Assembly: GCA_030647265.1 (NCBI GenBank) | Contig: JAUSJM010000011.1 | Coordinates: 1 to 44,170 of the forward strand | DNA: 44,170 nucleotides | Direction of reading: 5' to 3' | Source: a bacterium | GTDB taxonomy: Bacteria; Patescibacteriota; Microgenomatia; Daviesbacterales; UBA10151 | Part shown: one piece after another, positions 24,983 through 32,167 of the stretch | Numbering within the stretch: position 1 is the stretch's first letter | How the letters are laid out: each line of letters opens with the position of its first letter | Program-made: the position numbers and the translations under genes | Notes under the pieces: model-generated | What the model saw: only the letters and a program-made list of their open reading frames with translations | Told to the model about the DNA's origin: nothing | Databases searched by the model: none

Positions 24983-25231
24983 GTGAAATACATAGTTTAT
25001 GTATTATCAAGTACTTTATTAAGTAGAAGCTATGTTGGTTTTACAAATGATTTAGAGCGAAGATTAGAGGAGCATAACAAGGGTAAGAGTTATTATGCGA
25101 GTCGGTATGCTCCCTGGAAGATTATTTATACTGAGGAAGTTAGTGATTACAAAGAAGCTAGGAAGAGAGAAAAATATTTAAAATCAGCTAGTGGTAGGAA
25201 GCGGGTTTTGAAGAAATTATTCAACAACTGA
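24983..25231 (+). CDS. GIY-YIG nuclease domain protein
   Basis: 82 residues, a stand-alone GIY-YIG domain (YIVYVLSS...SYVGFTNDLERRLEEHNKG, then WKIIYTEE and EKYLKSASGRKRVLKKL), the UPF0213 type. The second motif element reads SYVG, and the catalytic Arg is in the ERRLEEHN helix. Start is GTG 24983, 6 nt after TAAAGT with TGG upstream, an extended -10 formed by the D-arm part of the partial tRNA-Gln copy. The gene lies exactly between the broken copy and the intact tRNA-Gln, suggesting it travelled into the tRNA locus. Confidence 0.8.
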   Translation: MKYIVYVLSSTLLSRSYVGFTNDLERRLEEHNKGKSYYASRYAPWKIIYTEEVSDYKEARKREKYLKSASGRKRVLKKLFNN

Positions 25232-25248
25232 TAAATTAATACAATATT

Positions 25249-25319
25249 GCCGGGTCGTCTAATGGTAGGACCTCTGTCTTTGGAACAGATGATTTCTAGG
25301 TTCGAATCCTAGCCCGGCA
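25249..25319 (+). tRNA. tRNA-Gln(TTG)
   Basis: GCCGGGT/GCCCGGC acceptor, anticodon loop CTTTGGA between TCTGT and ACAGA, T-arm CTAGG-TTCGAAT-CCTAG, A73, CCA not encoded. Anchor of an accessory island. Confidence 0.94.
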
Positions 25320-25324
25320 GCCAA

Positions 25325-25338
25325 GTAGGGCACCCTAC
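25325..25338. repeat. GTAGGG palindrome
   Basis: GTAGGG-ca-CCCTAC directly after tRNA-Gln; shares its arms with the larger palindrome at 34303-34341. Confidence 0.5.
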
Positions 25339-25364
25339 GGTGACCGTGGTCTCTTAGAAACTGT

Positions 25365-25943
25365 ATGACTAAAACTCCATTTAAGTTAATTCACGACAGT
25401 ACATTGCAATTTTTATTCTTGTTTACAAATGCTGATGGATTCTATATAACTTCAAGATATGCTTTGCAACACGGATGGATTGCTGCAGGATGCTCTAATA
25501 TGCATCAAGCGATAGAACTTTATATTAAAGCAATTTTAAAATTGAACTATGAACAAGAGATTGGACACGATTTAGTAAAAATACTAAGAAAATACAAGAA
25601 TAGAGATAGTTACTTCACGGAAATACTTCAAAATCCTGAATTTGTTGAACTTTTAGAACAACTTTCCACAGCTTACCTTACATATAGATATGGAGAAGCA
25701 GGAGCGAGCTCAAATTCTAAAGAGATTATCGAAATGCTTGATGAAATTGCATTTAATCTTCGTAATATATATCTAAAAAATATAAAATCACCTTCGAACA
25801 AGATATATATTCCCATGGAAGTGCGAACGAATTTTTTGAAAGACAATCAGTTTTTTACCGAAGCAAATTTGACCAACAATCCACTTGCTCAAATGGGTTT
25901 ACCTATTGGGGATGAGCTATTTGATGACAAGAAAATGTTATAG
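25365..25943 (+). CDS. HEPN-like domain protein
   Basis: 192 residues. GCSNMHQAIELYIKAILKL then GHDLVKILRKYK, followed by STAYLTYRYGE, is the helical pattern of HEPN-domain proteins, many of which are RNases or nucleotidyltransferase partners in toxin-antitoxin and defence systems. An R-x4-H (RYALQH) occurs near residue 31, but not in the position usual for the catalytic motif, so activity is doubtful. No MNT-type partner is next to it. Weak -10 (TAGAAA) 4 nt before the ATG. AT-rich and downstream of tRNA-Gln: accessory in character. Confidence 0.6.
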   Translation: MTKTPFKLIHDSTLQFLFLFTNADGFYITSRYALQHGWIAAGCSNMHQAIELYIKAILKLNYEQEIGHDLVKILRKYKNRDSYFTEILQNPEFVELLEQLSTAYLTYRYGEAGASSNSKEIIEMLDEIAFNLRNIYLKNIKSPSNKIYIPMEVRTNFLKDNQFFTEANLTNNPLAQMGLPIGDELFDDKKML

Positions 25944-25956
25944 TGACGAAACGGTC

Positions 25957-26229
25957 CTAGACCGGTCTGCTCAGCACAGATTGACGAAGCTGCTCAAGAT
26001 AAGCACTTTGTCGCGCCAAATCGGGCTTTTCTGCAGGTTCGAACATTTTGGATAGTTCTTCAACCCGTTTCTTTCCTTCGACTATGGCCAAGAACGGGTT
26101 TAGACCGTCAACTCGCAACATTCGGTCTTTTAATGTTAGGTTCGATCCTAATGCAGCAAGTATCTCAGTTTTCTCCTTTAAATTTCCGCGAGCAAACCAA
26201 TAGCGTGCGTAACGGGCAAGGTTGAAGGT
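25957..26229 (-). pseudogene. C-terminal remnant of a serine recombinase
   Basis: An open frame of 90 codons without a start reads FNLARYARYWFARGNLKEKT, then ILAALGSNLTLKDRMLRVDG and KMFEPAEKP. The pattern F-x-LA-x-YA-x-x-WF...K-x-x-IL-x-x-LGSNL-x-L-x-D is that of the C-terminal tail of CPR resolvase-type recombinases with a zinc-ribbon domain. The catalytic and DNA-binding parts are gone and an in-frame stop precedes it. Confidence 0.65.
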
Positions 26230-26242
26230 CTATTTAAGGGAT

Positions 26243-27454
26243 CTAAATTTTCTCAGTAAACTTATCAGAGATCATCTGCCAGAGGTCCGGATAATTTTTA
26301 TCATAACCCAAAGTCCAGATAGCTATCCCCCCTAAATTTTGAGCTTTAGCAAAGTCAAACTTTGTCCCGATAGACCTGTTGTCTTCAATCCAAGCCTGAT
26401 GGGGAACCTGACTCTCTGAATCCAGGTAGGAACACCAGGTAGCTGCTGCCAGTTCGTCCCACCGGCAGTTATCCTGGTTGATATCGGTATCATCTCTCAT
26501 CCTACCGTAGGACATCACCGCCGGATAACCGTTGGTATCATTTTTAGGAAGAACCTGGCTTAAAGGTTGATCTTTATCCTCTACCGGGAAATCCCAGCCA
26601 TAGTAAGGGATTCCCATAACTATCTTCTCCCGAGGTACAATTTTTAAGTAATCCTCATAAGTAGTTTGAATATCAAAGAAATATTTTCCCTCCTTATAAC
26701 CCCCCATAGGAGCCACCGGTCCTGCCACCTTTGAGGAAGTTGAGTAATAGTCATAGGACATAACAATAACCCTGTCAAAAAGCGGAGCCAGCTTGGCTAC
26801 ATCATAAAGCCTCGGTTTTTCCACAGACAAAGGGAAAAAGTCGATGCTTAAAATTGTTTTGGGAGAGTTGGTACGAAAGCTGGAAGTTAAATTTTGAGCA
26901 AAGGCGGTAAACTTCCCTCGGTACCCGGCATCCGGCTCGCCTCCGTATTCAAAATCTACATTGAGCCCGTTTAAGCGCTCCTCTTTGACGATCTTTAACA
27001 AGTTTTGAATGAGTTTTTGCTGGGAGGAAGGGTTATCTAGAAAAGCTTCCAAGGTTTTATTCCTCTGCATAGCTATGGTGAGGGAAAATCTCCCTCCTCC
27101 CACCTGGGTTTTGGTGATGAGGTCTTTGACAATAGAACTGTTCCACCACCTCCATCCGGGATCGGTTTGACCGTCATCAACTTTAATAATCTGACCGTTT
27201 TCATCTGCCGAGAGGGAAAAGAAGATGACCTCGGACATTAAATCCGTGCGTAGGTATTTACTGTCATCCAGCCTCCAATAAGGCAGGAAACCGATGAGCT
27301 GCCGATTTGTTTTAGCGTGCTTGTGGCCGATATTTTCTGCCATGTAAGTGACGGTAACAAGAGGTGAGGTAGCCGGGTAATTCAGCTGTAAATAAATAGT
27401 TAAAGTTGAAGCTGAAATGAGCAGCAGAAGCAAAATAATTAGAAAATACTTCAT
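26243..27454 (-). CDS. GH18-like glycosidase, membrane anchored
   Basis: 403 residues. N-terminal hydrophobic anchor (YFLIILLLLLISASTLTIYL), then a GH18 TIM barrel: IGFLPYWRLDD, LNGLNVDFEYGG (catalytic region; the Glu after DF is the expected acid), RVIVMSYDYYST, IVMGIPYYGWD and the closing GGIAIWTLGYD. Related to spore-coat or chitinase-like proteins acting on GlcNAc polymers such as peptidoglycan; the substrate is unknown. Extended -10 TGT-TAAGAT ends 5 nt before the ATG. Confidence 0.85.
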   Translation of the reverse strand: MKYFLIILLLLLISASTLTIYLQLNYPATSPLVTVTYMAENIGHKHAKTNRQLIGFLPYWRLDDSKYLRTDLMSEVIFFSLSADENGQIIKVDDGQTDPGWRWWNSSIVKDLITKTQVGGGRFSLTIAMQRNKTLEAFLDNPSSQQKLIQNLLKIVKEERLNGLNVDFEYGGEPDAGYRGKFTAFAQNLTSSFRTNSPKTILSIDFFPLSVEKPRLYDVAKLAPLFDRVIVMSYDYYSTSSKVAGPVAPMGGYKEGKYFFDIQTTYEDYLKIVPREKIVMGIPYYGWDFPVEDKDQPLSQVLPKNDTNGYPAVMSYGRMRDDTDINQDNCRWDELAAATWCSYLDSESQVPHQAWIEDNRSIGTKFDFAKAQNLGGIAIWTLGYDKNYPDLWQMISDKFTEKI

Positions 27455-27550
27455 ATCTTATCTTAACAACTTCAGGGTGAAAGGAAAACCACAAGGAATT
27501 TTAGTTTAGCTCTGGAAATTAGAAGATCTTTGTGATAACATACGCTTGCT

Positions 27551-27796
27551 TTGAATAATAATTCCCAAACCTCACCTACTTGTAATCAGTGTGGATCGAA
27601 GCTGATACTGCTGGAAACTAAGGTCCAGAAATTGGAGAAGAGTTTTTCCGCCATGACTACCACCATCTTCCGTTGTTCCAATAAGATTTGCCAGGACGAG
27701 ATTGATAAAAGAACTGCCAAAAGGATAGAACTGAGAAACGAACAAGAGATAGCCCGGCAAAACCGCCTCAACAGGATGCATCTAGGTAATAAGTAA
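27551..27796 (+). CDS. Small zinc-ribbon protein
   Basis: 81 residues. CNQCGSKLILLE and, after about 25 residues, FRCSNKICQDE provide two Cys pairs for a zinc ribbon, followed by a charged helix rich in Arg. TTG start. The cysteine pattern supports a real gene; the role is unknown. It converges on the acyltransferase gene, overlapping its end by 15 nt. Confidence 0.6.
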   Translation: MNNNSQTSPTCNQCGSKLILLETKVQKLEKSFSAMTTTIFRCSNKICQDEIDKRTAKRIELRNEQEIARQNRLNRMHLGNK

Positions 27797-28888
27797 CTTT
27801 TTAGTTCCCCTGAAGATTAAATCACTGCTTCTATGCAGTAACATCCCCAAGAGGATAAAAAATCCTAAATATAAAGCAGTAGCCAAAAAAGGAGGCAAGT
27901 TTTTATATAAAACATCGAAACGGTACATTAAAGGCCAATGGAGAAGATAAATTTCATAGGAATACTTGCCAAAAAGATTTAACAATCTAAATTTAATATT
28001 TTTAAGCATAAAAAGAAGAACTAAGACTGAAGTGGTGAGTAAACTGATCAGCTGTTCCTCTCTCAAGCCTTTACCTACTTCGGAATGGTAGGCAGTATAA
28101 GCAGCTATTATGCTCAAAAAGAGGATGGTTAAGGCTCTGACAAAATTAACCAAAGGTAATTTTTGCAAATATCCCCTGAGGTTATCTAAATACCCTAAAT
28201 GAATGATTATTCCTAAAACCATCCCTAAAGGAAAGGCAAGGGTGTGAAGTAGATAAAGTTTAAGAATGTCCGGGGTAACAGGCAAGGGTAGTTTTAAATA
28301 AAAATAGGAAAATAGAAGTATTATCAAGGGAGGAAGAAGGTTCTTTTTCAGCAGAAAAGCCCAAGGGAAAACCAGGTAATAAAAAAGTAAGAAACTGAAA
28401 TACCATAAAGGAGAATCAAGATTGATATATAAATTAGCCTCAGGATACCAACCCAGGTAGGCAGAAAGCATAGTTTGCCAGGAATAACTCTGATGGGTAA
28501 AAAAGTAATCTAAGATGATCAGTAAAGTGATCACAATCCACAAAGGTAGGAAAAGCTTTAAAGCTCTTTTTTTATAGAAGCTGAGGATGGAAGTCGGTCT
28601 GTGAAGCTGAGAAAGAGTTAGTCCTAAACCGGAAAGGAAAAGAAAAAGGTTGACTCCTACCCCGGAGAGAATGGATAAGGGAAAAAGAAATTGGGAACCT
28701 GAGGATAAAAAATAACCGATGTGCCCAAAGATGATGGTTAAGATAGCAAACCCCTTCAGCTCTTCTGTTAAGGAATTGGAAAAGATAGAGGGGGAAGAAA
28801 ACCTGCGGGAGGTTAAGATGAGTCCTAAAATTAGGATCGCGGCAAAGAGTTGGGTTTGAAAGACGGGGTTAAGGACATTAATTTGCAT
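27782..28888 (-). CDS. Acyltransferase-3 family membrane O-acyltransferase
   Basis: 368 residues, about ten transmembrane helices. ELKGFAILTIIFGHIGYFL carries the conserved His of the acyltransferase-3 family and FLFLSGLGLTLSQLHR with FYKKRALKLFLPLW follows as usual. Such proteins move acyl groups onto surface polysaccharides. Its start overlaps the SGNH hydrolase end by 11 nt; this pairing (AT3 plus SGNH, often fused) is typical of polysaccharide O-acetylation. Confidence 0.85.
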   Translation of the reverse strand: MQINVLNPVFQTQLFAAILILGLILTSRRFSSPSIFSNSLTEELKGFAILTIIFGHIGYFLSSGSQFLFPLSILSGVGVNLFLFLSGLGLTLSQLHRPTSILSFYKKRALKLFLPLWIVITLLIILDYFFTHQSYSWQTMLSAYLGWYPEANLYINLDSPLWYFSFLLFYYLVFPWAFLLKKNLLPPLIILLFSYFYLKLPLPVTPDILKLYLLHTLAFPLGMVLGIIIHLGYLDNLRGYLQKLPLVNFVRALTILFLSIIAAYTAYHSEVGKGLREEQLISLLTTSVLVLLFMLKNIKFRLLNLFGKYSYEIYLLHWPLMYRFDVLYKNLPPFLATALYLGFFILLGMLLHRSSDLIFRGTKKLLIT

Positions 28889-29600
28889 CTATTGTCTGCT
28901 CCCAAAGTTTGTAGCCTGAAGCTGAGGGGTGAAACTCGTCAACGGAGTAAAAGTCGGCATTTTTAGAAACAATCTCCTTTGTAAAATCATAAAGATCTAT
29001 GACCTTCAGGTTTTCCTCTTGGCCAATTTCAGTAATAACTTTGTTAAACTGCCTGGTTCGAAAGTCGAATAAGAAATTATAAGGAGGATATAGTAGCATA
29101 TCGGACCCCAGGTTTGGTAGGTTGATTAAAGTTATCTGGGCAGAAGTTTTATTTTTGAGCTCCAGAATAATCTGGCGGTACGTTTTACCAAAATCCTCCG
29201 GAGATTGGAGGTTGTGCAGGTCGTTTATCCCCACAAATAAGGTTATCTCCTGAGGGTCTTCCAGGATGGCCAAAGAAACCTGGTTTCTTAAAACATCGGC
29301 GCTCTGAACTCCGGGAAGTGCCAAATTAACCAAAGTCACGGAATTTTTCCGGGCCAGTTTTTCTGCTCTAAGGTAAGGGAAAGAATCCTTAAATGAACTA
29401 CTTCCTACCCCGGCAGACAAACTATCCCCCAAGGCAACATATTTAAGGGTGGGAGTTGAACTTTTATGGGGAAAAGTTATGTTTTTTTGAGTGGTGGGGT
29501 TGGGTAGGTTATGATCTCCCATCATGGCATAAATATGAGCATAAGCCCGGTTTAAGTAGACAGAAAGGATAATGAATAAAACGAGCAGGATTTTCTTCAC
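28878..29600 (-). CDS. SGNH/GDSL hydrolase, exported
   Basis: 240 residues. N-terminal hydrophobic signal/anchor (ILLVLFIILSVYL), block I YVALGDSLSAGVG with the nucleophile Ser, block III VGINDLHN, and block V DEFHPSASGYKLW with catalytic Asp and His. GTG start 6 nt after an extended -10 (TGC-TATACT). Likely works with the overlapping acyltransferase on O-acyl groups of surface glycans. Confidence 0.88.
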   Translation of the reverse strand: MKKILLVLFIILSVYLNRAYAHIYAMMGDHNLPNPTTQKNITFPHKSSTPTLKYVALGDSLSAGVGSSSFKDSFPYLRAEKLARKNSVTLVNLALPGVQSADVLRNQVSLAILEDPQEITLFVGINDLHNLQSPEDFGKTYRQIILELKNKTSAQITLINLPNLGSDMLLYPPYNFLFDFRTRQFNKVITEIGQEENLKVIDLYDFTKEIVSKNADFYSVDEFHPSASGYKLWEQTIDAN

Positions 29601-29643
29601 TTTTCCAGTATAGCATCAAAATTTGACAGAAAAGAATGTTTTG

Positions 29644-29672
29644 TTGTTTACTTTTCATAGAAAAGCTATACT
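29644..29672 (+). promoter_or_regulatory. Promoter for SIMPL gene
   Basis: TTGTTT (29644-29649), 17 bp, TATACT (29667-29672), then 6 nt to GTG 29679. Back to back with the SGNH promoter. Confidence 0.65.
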
Positions 29673-29678
29673 AAGGAA

Positions 29679-30413
29679 GTGAGATCTCTGGTAAATATTA
29701 TTCTTGCTCCCCTGGTCTTTTTTATCTTACTTTTTGCCTATATCCGTTTAGCAGGGCCGATCCCCTTTTCTATAAGCAGTACCACTACTACCAAAGTTGA
29801 TACCTTTAATGTCACAGGTGAAGGAAAAAGCTTTGTCAAACCCGATACAGCTTATGTTACGGTGGGAATTTCTGCCTCTGGAAGTACCGTCCAGCAAACT
29901 CAGGATGAGATCAACTCGGTTATTAACCAAGTCTCAGCTAGTGTCAAAAAGTTGGGTATTGAAGCTGCTGATATTCAAACTACCAACTACAATATAAACC
30001 CCAGCTATGATTACCAGACAGGCAGACAAAAGATTAACGGTTATCAGGCCAGCACTAATTTAAGAATTAAGATTAAAGATTTGGAGAAAGCTAGTCATGT
30101 AATTGATGCTGCTACTGAAGCCGGAGCCAATGAGGTGAGTGGAGTGACTTTTGATGTGGCTGATAAAACCAAGGCAGAAAACGAAGCCAGACAGCAGGCT
30201 GTTACTGAGGCCAAAAAGAAAGCAGAAGAGGCTGCCAAAATTGTCGGTTTTACCTTGGGAAGAATTATCAATTACAGTGAAAACTTTGGGGGTTCACTCC
30301 GTCTCATACCCATGCTGCAAGCAGCTGGAGGAAAAGAAAGTACCGATACTCAAGTAGAACCAGGATCTTCCGAGATCAATCTGACAGTCACCTTAAGCTA
30401 CGAAATCCGCTAA
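29679..30413 (+). CDS. SIMPL-domain (DUF541) exported protein
   Basis: 244 residues. N-terminal hydrophobic helix (VNIILAPLVFFILLFAYI), then the SIMPL domain: FNVTGEGKSFVKPDTAYVTVGI, the long amphipathic stretch with DIQTTNYNINPSYDY, and ARQQAVTEAKKKAEEAAK. These periplasmic or surface proteins form ring-like oligomers in known cases; function varies. GTG start fixed by the promoter. Its end overlaps the convergent sortase gene by 4 nt. Confidence 0.85.
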   Translation: MRSLVNIILAPLVFFILLFAYIRLAGPIPFSISSTTTTKVDTFNVTGEGKSFVKPDTAYVTVGISASGSTVQQTQDEINSVINQVSASVKKLGIEAADIQTTNYNINPSYDYQTGRQKINGYQASTNLRIKIKDLEKASHVIDAATEAGANEVSGVTFDVADKTKAENEARQQAVTEAKKKAEEAAKIVGFTLGRIINYSENFGGSLRLIPMLQAAGGKESTDTQVEPGSSEINLTVTLSYEIR

Positions 30414-30994
30414 CTTACTCTTTGGGCAAAAACCAAAAGCCTTTTTAAAGAAGTTCCTATGGGGGTGCAGGTTTGAAGGATGAGAGTTTGGGTATCAGAG
30501 CTGGTGGATTGATTTATCTCTTGCAAGTACTTTACTTCATTTGGCCAAACTTCCTTTTTATCTTTAACTTCATATATAAATCTTTTCCCATCTTTGTTTA
30601 AGATAATCTGATCACCAAAATTTAGTTCCCCTAACCTTAAAAAAGAAGTGTTTAATCTGGTTAGCTTCCAGGGGGGTTGGGAGGAGTGGGCAAAAAGAAA
30701 GATGTTTCCTCTTTCCCCCGGTAAAGCTGATCCTGAAGCTTCAGCTACTCCCCTCTCTAAGGAAGGTTGATAATCTGAAGGAGCCCAGGGGTTAACATTC
30801 TCTATGACAGGGGCTTGAGCCCGAATCTTGGGAATAGTGATAGAAAATTGACTATTTGATAGAACTTGAGGATCTGGAGTTGAAAAGTAAAGAGAAAAAT
30901 ATGGGTAATAAATAAAACCTAGGATTAAAAGTGAAATCAATATCAGACTGTTTCCCAGATAATATCTAAAAGTTTTCATTTGTATTTTGTTCAT
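30410..30994 (-). CDS. Sortase
   Basis: Membrane transpeptidase that cleaves a C-terminal sorting motif and links the protein to an acceptor. 194 residues (189 if the in-frame ATG 30979 is used). N-terminal helix (NSLILISLLILGFIYYPYF), then SITIPKIRAQAPV, His103 in NIFLFAHSS, and TLILQTC176TP with Arg185: the His-Cys-Arg triad with a TLxTC motif. It follows the three repeat proteins on the same strand, after a terminator hairpin, and the nearest one ends in LPISG plus a hydrophobic helix and basic tail, its probable substrate. Confidence 0.9.
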   Translation of the reverse strand: MNKIQMKTFRYYLGNSLILISLLILGFIYYPYFSLYFSTPDPQVLSNSQFSITIPKIRAQAPVIENVNPWAPSDYQPSLERGVAEASGSALPGERGNIFLFAHSSQPPWKLTRLNTSFLRLGELNFGDQIILNKDGKRFIYEVKDKKEVWPNEVKYLQEINQSTSSDTQTLILQTCTPIGTSLKRLLVFAQRVS

Positions 30995-31004
30995 ATATTT
31001 TTCA

Positions 31005-31029
31005 TAAAAAAGCCTGCAATGCAGGCTTT
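31005..31029 (-). terminator. Intrinsic terminator after the repeat-protein genes
   Basis: Minus strand hairpin AAAGCCTGCA/TGCAGGCTTT followed by U6 (plus-strand A run 31005-31010). It begins right at the stop codon of the LPISG protein and separates it from the sortase. Confidence 0.8.
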
Positions 31030-32167
31030 AAAGTACGAATTGAGCTTTTTTTAGATTTGGATCTCTCCCTGGATGGAGACGTAGGAATAATCCCAGGAAG
31101 AATAAGAATGAAGAAATTAAAGTAATAATGAGAGTCCAAAGATCACCGCTGATAGGAAGTACCTCACCTGCTTCTGCTAGCACCTCACCTGCTACTCCCC
31201 CTGCTGCTGCAGCTTGGGTAACGGAGGTTTGTGAACTTGTGGGAGCAGTGGGGCTTGAAGGTGGCTCCTCCCCTCCTTGGGGAGGGTTTACCGGAGGGGT
31301 GGGAGGAGTAATAATTGCTTCCTCACAGCAACGAAGTATTACCTCGCTGCTATTTATTCCCTCGTTTTCAATAACAATCTCTAATCCAACATCTCCGGTT
31401 CTGATAAAGACATCGCCTAAATTCCCGTTGGCAAAATTATTACCGGAGTTTGCATCCCAATTAATATCATTGTAGATATCAGCAGAATTTAAGACCCAAA
31501 TATCTCGGTTGTTGTCTCGGGTCAGATGAATAGAATTTACTGAATCAGCGCCATTGCCAGTAATTTTAGCGCTGCTATTTCCTGAACCGATAGCTCCCTC
31601 AACATGGCTTTGGTTGATATTCTTATTGCTTGTCTCTTGGCTGGCATCAACATCTCCCGTCTCGATAGAAATGTCACCATTATTATCCTCAGCACCGTTT
31701 CCACCGCTGTTAGCAGTTCCTGATGAGTAATTAGTAATATTAGACTCTTGGTCAACTCGGACAGTGGTGGTATCAGTCTGATTTAAGGCGATGTTATTTT
31801 GGGAATCTGCCCCATTGCCTAAGATTGTGGCAGTAGTAGAGGTTGAACAACAAGAGCTGTCAGCTACCGACTGATTTGCCTCATTGTTAATAGTTTCAGA
31901 AGCTAAAACATCTCCTGTTTGGATAGAAGTATCTCCGGAGTTTCCCGATGCGGTATTATCTCCGGAATTTGCCGTAGTTTGTGTTTCATTGCTAATGTCA
32001 GCATTGTTGGTTTGACTAACATCAGTCGAAGTGCTTTGGGTGATGTTAACTTCACTTGAAGATCCTGTCCCATTACCGACAATGGATAGATCCTCAGCCT
32101 GAGCTTGATTGCTGACAATAACGTAACCTAAAGTTAGTAATGATAAGATAAGAATTTTTCTAGGCAT
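31028..32167 (-). CDS. Repeat surface protein C with LPISG sorting signal
   Basis: 379 residues from ATG 32167 (SD GGAG 8 nt upstream; GTG 32176 is possible). Signal peptide ending NQAQA, three units of the locus repeat (GNG-x-x-S...Q-x-N-x-A-x-I...A-NSG-x-N...TGD), each followed by a variable linker with Cys pairs (SSCCST, LRCCEE), then a Pro-rich spacer (PPTPPVNPPQGG), and a C-terminal sorting signal: EVLPISGDLW, a hydrophobic helix, and the basic tail RLHPGRDPNLKK. LPISG is a close variant of LPxTG. It overlaps the end of protein B by 8 nt. Probably anchored by the downstream sortase. Confidence 0.75.
   Translation of the reverse strand: MPRKILILSLLTLGYVIVSNQAQAEDLSIVGNGTGSSSEVNITQSTSTDVSQTNNADISNETQTTANSGDNTASGNSGDTSIQTGDVLASETINNEANQSVADSSCCSTSTTATILGNGADSQNNIALNQTDTTTVRVDQESNITNYSSGTANSGGNGAEDNNGDISIETGDVDASQETSNKNINQSHVEGAIGSGNSSAKITGNGADSVNSIHLTRDNNRDIWVLNSADIYNDINWDANSGNNFANGNLGDVFIRTGDVGLEIVIENEGINSSEVILRCCEEAIITPPTPPVNPPQGGEEPPSSPTAPTSSQTSVTQAAAAGGVAGEVLAEAGEVLPISGDLWTLIITLISSFLFFLGLFLRLHPGRDPNLKKAQFVL

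Noticed and set aside
25365-25943. HEPN gene as an active HEPN-MNT toxin-antitoxin pair
   Set aside because: No nucleotidyltransferase partner is adjacent and the R-x4-H motif is not in the expected helix.
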